From positions 62,001 through 126,000 of the forward strand of contig CAYQVH010000008.1 of NCBI GenBank assembly GCA_964420975.1: a DNA stretch of 64,000 nucleotides, in the 5' to 3' direction. Below are positions 24,333 to 32,918 of the stretch, in pieces (the stretch's first letter is position 1; each line of letters opens with the position of its first letter). The translations under genes were made by a program, and so were the position numbers. The stretch comes from Accumulibacter sp964420975 (GTDB lineage: Bacteria > Pseudomonadota > Gammaproteobacteria > Burkholderiales > Rhodocyclaceae). The notes beneath the pieces are model-generated. The model worked only from the letters and a program-made list of their open reading frames with translations. It was not told where the DNA came from and did not search any database.

Positions 24333-25408
24333 GCGGGACAAGCGACAGGCTCGCATTGCCTTGGCGGCGGCACTGGCTTGGCTTTCTATTGATCGCGGCG
24401 GTACTGATCGCCGTGCCGTTCATCGCCGCACTTGGCGGGCAGGCCTGGGTGCGCATCGCCAATTTCGCCATCCTCTATGTCTTTCTCGCCTTGGGCCTGA
24501 ATATCGTCGTCGGCTATGCCGGGCTGCTCGATCTCGGCTACGTCGCGTTTTACGCCGTGGGAGCGTATGCCTACGCGTTGCTGGCGTCGCCGCATTTCGG
24601 GGTCCACCTTCCGTTCTGGGTCATCTTGCCGCTTGGCGCCGGCCTGGCGTGTATTTTTGGGGTGCTTCTCGGCGCCCCGACGCTAAAGCTGCGTGGGGAC
24701 TATCTCGCAATCGTCACCCTGGGTTTCGGCGAGATCATCCGGATCTTCATGAACAACCTCAACGCTCCGGTCAACATTACCAACGGAGCGCAGGGAATCA
24801 CTCTGATCGACCCGATCCGAATCGGCGATCTGTCGTTCGCGACCTCGAGCACAGTGCTTGGACTGACCATTTCCGGATCGCAGAAGTATTACTTTCTGCT
24901 GGTCACTCTGGCGTGCATGATCATCCTGATCAACGTCCGTCTGCAAAACTCCAGGATCGGCCGTGCCTGGCAGGCGATCCGCGAAGACGAGGTTGCCGCC
25001 AAGTCGTGCGGCATCAACACCCGTAACATCAAGTTGCTGGCCTTCGCCATGGGGGCGTCGTTTGGCGGCGTTGCCGGGGGCGTGTTCGCGGCCATGCAGG
25101 GGTTCGTCAGCCCGGAGAGCTTTTCCCTGATGGAGTCGATTACCATTCTGTCGATGGTCGTCCTCGGCGGCATGGGACACATTCCTGGCGTCATTCTCGG
25201 TGCCGTCCTGCTTACTGGCCTGCCGGAGGTCCTGCGTTACGGCATTGAGCCTCTGCAACGCAGTCTGTTTGGGCGCATGATTATCGACCCCGAGAGTTTG
25301 CGAATGCTCGTTTTTGGCTTGGCTTTGGTGCTCGTCATGCGTTTTCGTCCAGCTGGCTTGTGGCCTTCTTCCGAGCGTCGCCGTGAAATGAGTGAAACGA
25401 CCGATTGA
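24329..25408 (+). CDS. livM: Branched-chain amino-acid ABC transporter permease LivM
   Basis: This 359-residue membrane protein has about ten helices. The conserved LGLNIVVGYAGLLDLGYVAFYAVGAY segment (seen as two blocks) and the coupling loop AWQAIREDEVAAKSCGIN are present. It pairs with LivH to form the translocation path. The ATG at 24329 overlaps the livH stop. Confidence 0.95.
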   Translation: MSGTSDRLALPWRRHWLGFLLIAAVLIAVPFIAALGGQAWVRIANFAILYVFLALGLNIVVGYAGLLDLGYVAFYAVGAYAYALLASPHFGVHLPFWVILPLGAGLACIFGVLLGAPTLKLRGDYLAIVTLGFGEIIRIFMNNLNAPVNITNGAQGITLIDPIRIGDLSFATSSTVLGLTISGSQKYYFLLVTLACMIILINVRLQNSRIGRAWQAIREDEVAAKSCGINTRNIKLLAFAMGASFGGVAGGVFAAMQGFVSPESFSLMESITILSMVVLGGMGHIPGVILGAVLLTGLPEVLRYGIEPLQRSLFGRMIIDPESLRMLVFGLALVLVMRFRPAGLWPSSERRREMSETTD

Positions 25409-25409
25409 G

Positions 25410-26186
25410 ATGGTTGCGTCGCCGACCCTCCTCGAAGCGCATGTAGTGGCCAAGCACTTTGGCGGCGTCAAGGCGTTGCATGACGTGTCGCTGACGATTC
25501 GTCGTGGTGAAATTTACGGCCTGATCGGCCCCAATGGGGCCGGAAAAACAACCTTCTTCAACTGCCTTACCGGACTTTACAAGAACGAGAGCGGCTACTT
25601 CACGTTTGACGGCGTTCGACTGAGTGCGGATGCGCCGCATAAGGCGGCTGAAATTGGAATCGCCCGCACTTTCCAGAACATTCGCCTTTTCGGCAACATG
25701 ACGGCCATCGAAAACGTGATGGTGGGTCGTCACTTGCGTACTCGGGCCGGCGTTGTCGGGGCGATTACCCGCAACGCGGCGACGCGGGCCGAGGAAGCGT
25801 CGATCACCCGCCGCGCGGAAGAGCTGCTCCACTATGTCGGCATTCACGAGCGAGCGTACGACTACGCCAAGAACCTGTCGTATGGCGACCAGCGTCGACT
25901 CGAGATTGCCCGCGCACTGGCGACCGAGCCCAAGTTGCTCGCTCTCGACGAGCCGGCCGCTGGTATGAACGGCACGGAAACCGAGGCGTTGCGCTTGCTG
26001 GTCGAAGGGATTTGTCGTGATGGTGTCACGGTGTTGCTCATCGAACACGATGTCAAGCTGGTGATGGGGTTGTGTACTCGGGTCGCGGTCCTCGATTACG
26101 GTGAGAAGATCTGCGAGGACGTGCCGGCGGTGGTGCAAAGGGATGCACGAGTCATTGAGGCGTACCTGGGCGGTTCGATTGCCTGA
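25410..26186 (+). CDS. livG: Branched-chain amino-acid ABC transporter ATPase LivG
   Basis: The start is taken as ATG 25410, just after the livM stop; a GTG at 25392 would add six residues inside livM. The 258-residue ATPase has Walker A GPNGAGKTT, the signature-like LSYGDQRRLEIARAL and Walker B LLALDEPAAGMN, plus the LivG-specific NVMVGRH region. It powers LivHM with LivF. No ribosome-binding site is obvious for either start, so coupling to livM is likely. Confidence 0.94.
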   Translation: MVASPTLLEAHVVAKHFGGVKALHDVSLTIRRGEIYGLIGPNGAGKTTFFNCLTGLYKNESGYFTFDGVRLSADAPHKAAEIGIARTFQNIRLFGNMTAIENVMVGRHLRTRAGVVGAITRNAATRAEEASITRRAEELLHYVGIHERAYDYAKNLSYGDQRRLEIARALATEPKLLALDEPAAGMNGTETEALRLLVEGICRDGVTVLLIEHDVKLVMGLCTRVAVLDYGEKICEDVPAVVQRDARVIEAYLGGSIA

Positions 26187-26201
26187 GCGAGCGGAGGATC
26201 G

Positions 26202-26906
26202 ATGCTTGAAGTCAGTGGCTTGCGTGTTTCTTACGGGGGCATTCAGGCGGTTCGCGGGATTACCTTTCACGTCAATGAAGGCGAAATGGTTGCGCTTATC
26301 GGCGCCAATGGGGCGGGTAAGAGCAGTACTCTGCGCGCACTCGCGCGCTTGCTCGATCCAGTCGGCGGCAGCGTTCGCTATCGGGGAAAGGAGCTGGTCG
26401 CTTTGCCAGCCTACCGCTTGGTTAGCGAGGGTATCGCCTTGGTTCCCGAGGGGAGGGGGGTTTTCCCTCGCATGACGACGATCGAAAACCTGCGGATGGG
26501 CGCCTACGCGCGCGCTGACAAGGCGGGGGTTGAAAACGATCTGGAGTTGGTGCTGTCGCACTTTCCTCGTCTCAAGGAGCGTTCCGAGCAGCTGGCCGGG
26601 ACGCTATCCGGAGGCGAACAGCAGATGCTGGCGATCGGACGCGCGCTGATGAGCCGGCCAAAGCTGATGCTGCTCGACGAACCGTCGATGGGTCTGGCGC
26701 CGATCATGGTGCAAAAGATCTTCGAAGTCATCTGCACCGTGGCGAAGGAAGGGATGACTATCTTTCTGGTCGAGCAGAACGCCAAGCTGGCACTGGAAGT
26801 CAGTCAGCGTGGTTACGTCATGGAAAGTGGCGAAATCACGGTGACTGATGAATCGAAGCGGTTGCTCGCCGACCCGAAAGTGCGCGCGGCGTATCTTGGC
26901 GAATAG
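26202..26906 (+). CDS. livF: Branched-chain amino-acid ABC transporter ATPase LivF
   Basis: The 234-residue ATPase starts at ATG 26202 after GCGGAGGATCG. Walker A GANGAGKSS, the signature LSGGEQQMLAIGRAL and Walker B LMLLDEPSMGL are intact, and FLVEQNAKLALEVSQRGYV is typical of LivF. It ends the livKHMGF operon and is convergent with the next gene, only eight bases away, with no visible terminator in between. Confidence 0.95.
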   Translation: MLEVSGLRVSYGGIQAVRGITFHVNEGEMVALIGANGAGKSSTLRALARLLDPVGGSVRYRGKELVALPAYRLVSEGIALVPEGRGVFPRMTTIENLRMGAYARADKAGVENDLELVLSHFPRLKERSEQLAGTLSGGEQQMLAIGRALMSRPKLMLLDEPSMGLAPIMVQKIFEVICTVAKEGMTIFLVEQNAKLALEVSQRGYVMESGEITVTDESKRLLADPKVRAAYLGE

Positions 26907-26914
26907 ACGCGAAA

Positions 26915-28090
26915 CTAAAGCTCCATCGCGTCGGCAAACGACAGGGCTTGCAGCTGCGAACGATTGAGTTGATGGGCTGTGAGTCCAAGCATCGCGGTCT
27001 GTTCGGCGATCGCCTGGCCGTCGTTCGATTCGCTGCTGCGCGCGAGATCGAGAAAAGGCTGGTAGCGGCCACCGTGACCAAGTAGTGCTTCACAGATGGG
27101 CTCAGGCAGGCGCATCGCCTCGAGCGCGCGCTCCATGTCAATACCGAGAAGCACGTCAAGCAGCGAAAAGGCTCCAGTAATGAAGAGGTTGTCGTACTCC
27201 GACGGGTCTACGAGGCCGCTCGCGAGAAGTTCCATCAAACGCCCCCGCAGGAGCGCCGTGTGCATCAGCGCCGGTGCCATCGGATCCTTACTCGCGGTAC
27301 CGAGGAGCAGTGAGAGCCAGCGGTTCAGCTTCTGATAGCCGAGCATGGTCACGGCGTGCCGAAACGACTGGATCTCACACGAGAGGCCAAAGCCGGCGGC
27401 GTTGATGTAGCGCAGCAGCTTGTATGAAATGGCGACGTCGACTTTCAGCGCGGCTTCGATCTCCCGGATCTCCGCATTGCTGCGTACGAGATTGAGCACA
27501 CGTACGATGTTGGCCTGTCCCGGGCTTAGCGACTTGGACTTGGCTTGCGTCGGCGCAGTGAAAAACCACCCGGCGGCGGCTGTCATTCCGGCGTCGAGAC
27601 ACGTCTGGAAGCATGCGTGGCTGTCGACATTGAACGCGATGGCGATCCCGCAGGCACGGGTACGTGCAGCCAGAACCTTGAGCTGATTGGCTTGCAGGGT
27701 CGCGCTATCAAATCCGATAAAGCGCAAGCGTACGCCAGAAGCGAGTGCCTGCGCCGCCTGCGGATCGAAGTGCAGGCAAACCGTCGGTTGAAACGTTTGC
27801 AGGGTATTTATCACGTCGGCGCCGTGCGGTCCGACCAGCAGCGCCGCCGGCAGTTCGATGGCGATGTGTTCCGGTGCCGGCCAGTCGAGGAGTTCGGCGT
27901 CACAGCCAGTCGCACCGCAGGTGACAAAAACGGGCTTGCTGCCAGTCGGCCAGGCGTTGGCCAAATCAGTGAGCATGCCCACCGCGTCGGTGGCGTTCGC
28001 CTCCTCTCCGTAATGTAGAGTCAGGCGCGTCGCGATGACCTTGCTCTGACGATTCACCAGTGGCTGGCGCGAGACGAACACGTCATGCAT
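26915..28090 (-). CDS. EAL-like/HDOD signalling protein (YuxH type)
   Basis: The 391-residue protein starts at ATG 28090, nine bases after GAGGA; a TTG nine bases upstream is an alternative. It begins MHDVFVSRQPLVNRQSKVIA, matching the start of YuxH-like degenerate EAL domains (about 1-195). The EAL motif and other cyclic-di-GMP-hydrolysing residues are missing. The rest is an HDOD domain (about 200-385: LKVDVAISYKLLRYINAAGFG and ITGAFSLLDVLLG). It is probably a regulatory protein that binds partners rather than an active phosphodiesterase. Confidence 0.82.
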   Translation of the reverse strand: MHDVFVSRQPLVNRQSKVIATRLTLHYGEEANATDAVGMLTDLANAWPTGSKPVFVTCGATGCDAELLDWPAPEHIAIELPAALLVGPHGADVINTLQTFQPTVCLHFDPQAAQALASGVRLRFIGFDSATLQANQLKVLAARTRACGIAIAFNVDSHACFQTCLDAGMTAAAGWFFTAPTQAKSKSLSPGQANIVRVLNLVRSNAEIREIEAALKVDVAISYKLLRYINAAGFGLSCEIQSFRHAVTMLGYQKLNRWLSLLLGTASKDPMAPALMHTALLRGRLMELLASGLVDPSEYDNLFITGAFSLLDVLLGIDMERALEAMRLPEPICEALLGHGGRYQPFLDLARSSESNDGQAIAEQTAMLGLTAHQLNRSQLQALSFADAMEL

Positions 28091-28107
28091 CAGGGGCAAT
28101 CCTCACG

Positions 28108-29160
28108 TCAAGGGGTGATTGGGGTCGCCTCGATGGCGGCGAGCACATCCGGCGCGAAGTCGAAAGCGTCCGCGAAGAACTCCTCGGGCGGTAAACCGCA
28201 TTCGGAAACGAAGTCTCGACGTGCCGCGGCGACCATCGCTGGCGAACCGCACACGTAGACTTGATACGCCGACAAATCGGGATGATCCTCCATCGCCGCA
28301 TGGTGCACGAAACCTGTGCGTCCGCGCCAGTGGTCGTCATCAGTCGGTTCCGAGAGCACCGGCGTGAAACGAATGCGTTCGCCGAGCGACGGCCAGCGGG
28401 CAGCGAGGTCAAGGAGGTAAAGGTCGACGCGGTGGCGTCCCCCCCAGTAAATGTGCATCGCTCGCTCCGTTCTTTCCGCCAACGCGTGTTCGACGATCGA
28501 CTTGATGGGTGCGAACCCAGTGCCGCCGGCAATCAGCAGCACGGGCTTGGTTGACTCCTCGCGCAGGAAGAACGTACCCAGCGGTCCCCGTAGACGCAAC
28601 AGATCGCGTTCGCGCAGCGTAGTGAAGACGTGGGCGGTGAAGTGACCGCCGGTGATGAGGCGGACGTGCAGTTCCAGACGCGCGTCGTCGTGAGGCGCGT
28701 TGGCTAGGGAAAACGCCCGTCGCTTGCCGTCCTTGAGCAGAATATCGACATACTGGCCCGCTAGGTACTGCAAGCGTTCGTTCGCAGGCAGTGTTAGTTC
28801 GACGACCATGACGTCGGGAGCGGCACGCGTCAGACGATGCACCCGTGCTGGCAAGGTGCGCACAGGCAGGTCGCCAAGCGAGCGGAATTCGCGGCTTTCG
28901 ATCAAGAGGTCGCTACGCGCCTCGGCACAACAGAAGAGGGCGAAGCCCAGTCGCCGATCGGCCTCGCTAAGTACGTCAAGACGCGCCTTGCCGTGCAGGA
29001 AGTCGCCTGTCAGTACCCTGCCGCGGCACGTGCCACAAGCGCCGTCGCGGCAGCCATAGGGAAGAGTCAGCCCTTGTCGAAGCGCGGCCTCGAGAATCGT
29101 TTCGCCGGCCTGGGTCTGGAAGCGGTGCTGGCTCGCCTGAATGCTGACCTGAAAACTCAT
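28108..29160 (-). CDS. 2Fe-2S ferredoxin-flavin NAD(P)H reductase (AscD-like)
   Basis: The 350-residue protein starts at ATG 29160 after GGAGG. A plant-type ferredoxin domain holds C37, C42, C45 and C77 or C78 (YGCRDGACGTC, FCC). An FAD domain with RAFSLANAP and an NAD domain with LLIAGGTGFAPIKSIVE follow. This is the architecture of CDP-6-deoxy-glucoseen reductase AscD and phenol hydroxylase reductases. No oxygenase or deoxysugar genes are nearby, so the electron acceptor is unknown. It is divergent from the SDR gene, with only 39 bases between the two starts. Confidence 0.85.
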   Translation of the reverse strand: MSFQVSIQASQHRFQTQAGETILEAALRQGLTLPYGCRDGACGTCRGRVLTGDFLHGKARLDVLSEADRRLGFALFCCAEARSDLLIESREFRSLGDLPVRTLPARVHRLTRAAPDVMVVELTLPANERLQYLAGQYVDILLKDGKRRAFSLANAPHDDARLELHVRLITGGHFTAHVFTTLRERDLLRLRGPLGTFFLREESTKPVLLIAGGTGFAPIKSIVEHALAERTERAMHIYWGGRHRVDLYLLDLAARWPSLGERIRFTPVLSEPTDDDHWRGRTGFVHHAAMEDHPDLSAYQVYVCGSPAMVAAARRDFVSECGLPPEEFFADAFDFAPDVLAAIEATPITP

Positions 29161-29199
29161 CCCGCCTCCGCCAGTGTCCGATTCCGGTAAGATTGCGCA

Positions 29200-30105
29200 G
29201 TGCAGAAACTGTTGATTGTCGGCAGCGGTGACATCGCGTGCCGAATGTTGCCGAGGCTGCTTGGTCGTTACCAGATTTACGCCCTGGTGCGAGACCCTGA
29301 GCAGCAGGCGGCGTGGCGCGAAAGGGGCGTCAGACCCGTTGTCGCCGACCTCGACGATCCGGAAAGCCTGAGGCGCCTCACCGGTTTGGCTGACGTCGTC
29401 GTGCACCTTGCGCCGCCGCCCGCCGCCGGGGACAGCATGGATGGCTCCGACGCCCGGGACACGCGCACCCAGCGACTCCTTGCAGCTCTCTCCCGTGGTC
29501 GCAGTCTACCACAGCGAATCGTCTATCTCAGCACCAGCGGCGTCTACGGTGACTGCTCAGGCGACCTCGTCAGCGAGACGCGCGCCGTTCGCCCCCGTAC
29601 GGCACGCGCCTTGCGCCGTGTCGATGCCGAACGGCGGCTGCGCGCGCTGGGACGTCGGGGGGTCGTGGTTTGCATCCTGCGCGTGCCCGGCATCTATGCG
29701 GCCGATCGACTGCCATTGGAACGCTTGCGCCGGCGTGTCCCGGCGTTGCGCGACGAGGACGACGTCTTCAGCAATCACATTCATGCCGACGATCTGGCGA
29801 GGCTCGCCTGCGCGGCGTTACGCTATGGACGAAGCAACCGTGCTTACAATGCCAGTGACGATTCGCAACTCAAAATGGGACAATACTTCGATCTGGTTGC
29901 CGACCACTTTGGTCTGCCCAGAGCGCCACGGATTACGCGTCGCGAGGCCGATGAGCGACTGCTGCCGCTCCAGCTTTCGTTCATGAGCGAGTCGCGCCGC
30001 CTAATCAATCAGCGAGTCAAGACCGAGTTCAACGTGGCGTTTCGCTATCCGCGGGTCGAGGATGGACTCGCTGCCGCGAGCCGTGAAAGGGGCGACAGGT
30101 GTTGA
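29200..30105 (+). CDS. NAD(P)-dependent epimerase/dehydratase-like SDR protein
   Basis: The 301-residue protein begins at GTG 29200 with a Rossmann start (MQKLLIVGSGDIACRML). It has a YLSTSGVYGD strand-turn and a LRVPGIYAADRLPLERL segment of atypical extended SDRs. The usual YxxxK pair is not visible after the Tyr, so classic dehydrogenase chemistry is doubtful. Related proteins in betaproteobacteria are annotated only as NAD-dependent epimerase/dehydratase. The 3' end overlaps the next gene by seven bases. Substrate unknown. Confidence 0.8.
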   Translation: MQKLLIVGSGDIACRMLPRLLGRYQIYALVRDPEQQAAWRERGVRPVVADLDDPESLRRLTGLADVVVHLAPPPAAGDSMDGSDARDTRTQRLLAALSRGRSLPQRIVYLSTSGVYGDCSGDLVSETRAVRPRTARALRRVDAERRLRALGRRGVVVCILRVPGIYAADRLPLERLRRRVPALRDEDDVFSNHIHADDLARLACAALRYGRSNRAYNASDDSQLKMGQYFDLVADHFGLPRAPRITRREADERLLPLQLSFMSESRRLINQRVKTEFNVAFRYPRVEDGLAAASRERGDRC

Positions 30106-30515
30106 CGATCAAGGTCATCCATTTGTGGCTGGTGGTCAGCTGGTTTGCCGGTCTGTTTTACCTGCCGCGCATCTTTGTCAATCTGGCGATGGTGCCGGAA
30201 GACAGCGTTGCCGAGCGCGATCGATTGCTGCTGATGGCGCGCAAGCTCTATCGTTTCATGACGCCGATCGGAGTTTTGGCCGTCGTTTTCGGGTGTTGGT
30301 TGTGGTTCGGTTTTGGTTTTGCCGGTGGCTGGTTGCATTTGAAAACCGTCCTGGTTGCCCTCTTGCTTGCTTATCACGCTTACTGTGGACGCTTGCTGCG
30401 GTGCTTTGCGGAACGACGAAACCGGCGTGGCCACGTCTGGTTTCGCTACTTCAACGAGCTGCCGGTCCTAATCTTGCTGGCGGTGACCTGGCTGGCTGTC
30501 GTCAAACCTTTCTAA
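30099..30515 (+). CDS. hemJ: HemJ/UPF0093 (CopD-like) membrane protein
   Basis: The 138-residue protein has four membrane segments and the HemJ-like blocks IHLWLVVSWFAGLFYLPRI, RFMTPIGVLAVVFG, LKTVLVALLLAYHAYCG and WFRYFNELPVLILLAVTWL. HemJ is an oxygen-independent protoporphyrinogen IX oxidase that binds heme through an N-terminal His and uses a conserved Lys, both present here (H8 and the Lys in LKTVL). GTG at 30099 overlaps the SDR gene. Some annotations place this family under CopD. Function is assigned by family pattern, not by genetics here. Confidence 0.75.
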   Translation: MLTIKVIHLWLVVSWFAGLFYLPRIFVNLAMVPEDSVAERDRLLLMARKLYRFMTPIGVLAVVFGCWLWFGFGFAGGWLHLKTVLVALLLAYHAYCGRLLRCFAERRNRRGHVWFRYFNELPVLILLAVTWLAVVKPF

Positions 30516-30533
30516 CGTCGCGATCAACGATCA

Positions 30534-31691
30534 GTGGAAACCTTTTTTGCCACCTGTCCACGTGGACTCGAGCCGTTGCTCGTCGAGGATCTGTCAGCGG
30601 TCGGTGCGGGCGGAGTGCAGAAGACCGCGGGCGGGGTACAGTTCCGCGGAGACTGGTCAGTTTGCTACCGCGCCAACCTCCACTCGAGGATCGCAACCCG
30701 CATCCTCTGGCAGGTAGCCACCGGACGCTACGACGACGAAGGCGACATTTATCGTATGGCGCTCGCTGTCTCGTGGCCGCGGTGGTTCTCACCCGAGGCG
30801 ACGATTCGGGTCGACGTGACTGCCCAGAAGAGTCCGCTGAAGAGTCTGGAGTTCCTTACCCTGCGCATCAAGGATGGCATTTGCGATCGCTTTCGCCAGG
30901 ACTGTGGGCAGCGACCGAGCGTCGACCGGCGACAACCGGGCGTTCGCCTTCAGGGTTTTGTTACAGCCGATCGCTGCACCTTGTACGTCGATACGTCGGG
31001 TGCACCGCTGTATCAGCGGGGATTGCGCCAGAAATCCGTCGATGCCCCATTGAAAGAGAACCTTGCCGCGGGAATCCTCCGTCTCAGTGGTTGGCGTCCG
31101 GGTATTCCCTTGCTCGATCCGATGTGCGGCGGGGGAACGCTGCTCATCGAGGCGGCGCAGCTTGCCCATGGCATCGCCGCGGGCGCGCGGCGAGAGTTTG
31201 CCTTTCAGCGCTTTCGCCACTTCGACGGGGTGCTCTGGCGGCGCCTCCTGGATGCCGCTCGGGCGGCTGAAAACGAGGTCGGTACGGCGAATATTTTCGG
31301 CAGCGACCATTCTCCGTCGGCAGTCCGTGCCGCAATGGCCAACCTTGACCGCTGCGGACTGCTGCCGGGAGTCGACTTGCAGGTTGCGGATGTGCTTGAA
31401 CGCGACGCTCCGGCGGCTGCCGGCATACTGCTGACGAACCCGCCCTATGGCGAGCGAGTGGCCAACAGCGATGCGATGGCGTCGTTCTACCCGTTACTCG
31501 CAAGCGTGCTGAAACGTCGCTTTGCCGGGTGGACCTGTTGCTTGCTGAGTGCCGACACTCGATTGCCCGTCCTCATGCGTTTGGCTCCGAGGCGGCGAAC
31601 CCCGCTGTTCAACGGTGCGCTCGAATGTCGTCTTTATGACTTCCGGATGGTTGCCGGCAGCAACCGGGGTGCGCCTGAGAAGGTGACTTAA
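30534..31691 (+). CDS. rlmL: 23S rRNA (guanine-N2)-methyltransferase, RlmL-type
   Basis: The 385-residue protein starts at GTG 30534 with METFFATCPRGLEPLLVEDL, the THUMP-containing YcbY/RlmL N-terminus. It has LDPMCGGGTLLIEAAQLA (SAM motif I), IFGSDHSPSAVRAAMANL and the catalytic NPPYGERV motif. It corresponds to the RlmL half of E. coli RlmKL, which makes m2G2445; no RlmK half is fused here. It follows hemJ by 18 bases and is convergent with pilU. Confidence 0.88.
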   Translation: METFFATCPRGLEPLLVEDLSAVGAGGVQKTAGGVQFRGDWSVCYRANLHSRIATRILWQVATGRYDDEGDIYRMALAVSWPRWFSPEATIRVDVTAQKSPLKSLEFLTLRIKDGICDRFRQDCGQRPSVDRRQPGVRLQGFVTADRCTLYVDTSGAPLYQRGLRQKSVDAPLKENLAAGILRLSGWRPGIPLLDPMCGGGTLLIEAAQLAHGIAAGARREFAFQRFRHFDGVLWRRLLDAARAAENEVGTANIFGSDHSPSAVRAAMANLDRCGLLPGVDLQVADVLERDAPAAAGILLTNPPYGERVANSDAMASFYPLLASVLKRRFAGWTCCLLSADTRLPVLMRLAPRRRTPLFNGALECRLYDFRMVAGSNRGAPEKVT

Positions 31692-31747
31692 GGAGAAGCG
31701 GCGGGGCTGGCCGGTGAGACTTGCGGTCGTCCGCTGGGTCGTTGCGC

Positions 31748-32887
31748 CTATTCGATGATGTCAAGATGACCGATGCCGGCTGTCAGATCACGATCCTTCG
31801 ACTCCTTGCCGTGCAGCTTGATCTGCAGGCGCAAGTCATTGAGCGAGTCGGCGTTGCGCAAGGCATCTTCGTACTTGATCTGGCCCGCTTCGTAGAGGTC
31901 GAACAGCGCCTGATCGAAAGTCTGCATGCCCAATTCGCGGGAGCGTTTCATCACCTCCTTGATCTCATGCACCTGGCCTTTGAAAATCAGGTCGGAAATC
32001 AATGGCGAATTGAGCATCACCTCGATCGCGGGGACGCGACCTTTGCCGTCTTTCTTTGGCATCAGGCGCTGCGAGATGAAGGCGCGCAGATTGAGGGAGA
32101 GGTCCATCAGCAACTGGTGGCGTCGCTCTTCGGGGAAGAAGTTGATGATGCGGTCGATTGCCTGGTTGGTGTTGTTGGCGTGCAAGGTCGCCAAACACAG
32201 GTGTCCAGTTTCAGCAAAGGCTATCGCGTAGTCCATCGTTGCGCGATCGCGAATTTCACCCATCATGATGACGTTCGGCGCCTGACGCAGGGTGTTCTTG
32301 AGCGCAGCTTCCCAGGAATCGGTGTCGACACCGACTTCGCGCTGGGTGACGATGCACTTCTTGTGCTCGTGCACGAATTCGATCGGATCCTCGATCGTGA
32401 TGATATGACCCTGGCTGTTGCGGTTGCGGTGGTCGACGAGGGCAGCGAGCGACGTCGTCTTGCCGGTGCCGGTTCCCCCGACAAAAACGACCAGGCCACG
32501 CGCCGCCAGCGAAATGTCCTTGAGGACAGGCGGCAGGCCGAGTTCGTCGAGCGTGGGAACGACCAGGTTGATCGTTCGGCAGACGACCGCGATCCGCCCT
32601 TGCTGGACCATGGCATTGACCCGGAAACGGCCAATCCCCGAAGGAGAAATGGCAAAGTTGCACTCTTTGCGCTCTTCGAAGTCCGCCGCCTGCCGATCGT
32701 TCATGATCGATCGCGCGAGTTCAGCCGAGTGCTGCGGCAGGAGCGGCTGATTCGACACCGGCACCACCTTGCCGTCAATCTTGATCGCCGGCGGGAAGTG
32801 CGCCGTGATGAAAAGGTCGGAACCATTCTTCTGCGTCATCAGACGCAGCAGTTCGTGCATAAACTTCAGTGCCTGGTCGTGCTCCAT
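31748..32887 (-). CDS. pilU: Type IV pilus retraction ATPase PilU
   Basis: The start ATG at 32887 has GAGGGA close upstream; 379 residues beginning MEHDQALKFMHELLRLM. Walker A is GGTGTGKTT at 137-145, with an IITIEDPIEFVHEHK Asp/Walker-B-like box and ATLHANNTNQAIDRI His box. PilU is the accessory retraction ATPase that works with PilT. It is encoded 31 bases downstream of pilT, the usual pair. The Pil-Chp sensory operon is about 9 kb away. Confidence 0.95.
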   Translation of the reverse strand: MEHDQALKFMHELLRLMTQKNGSDLFITAHFPPAIKIDGKVVPVSNQPLLPQHSAELARSIMNDRQAADFEERKECNFAISPSGIGRFRVNAMVQQGRIAVVCRTINLVVPTLDELGLPPVLKDISLAARGLVVFVGGTGTGKTTSLAALVDHRNRNSQGHIITIEDPIEFVHEHKKCIVTQREVGVDTDSWEAALKNTLRQAPNVIMMGEIRDRATMDYAIAFAETGHLCLATLHANNTNQAIDRIINFFPEERRHQLLMDLSLNLRAFISQRLMPKKDGKGRVPAIEVMLNSPLISDLIFKGQVHEIKEVMKRSRELGMQTFDQALFDLYEAGQIKYEDALRNADSLNDLRLQIKLHGKESKDRDLTAGIGHLDIIE

Positions 32888-32918
32888 GGTTCCCTCTTGC
32901 GCTGACTCGGGCGGGGAC

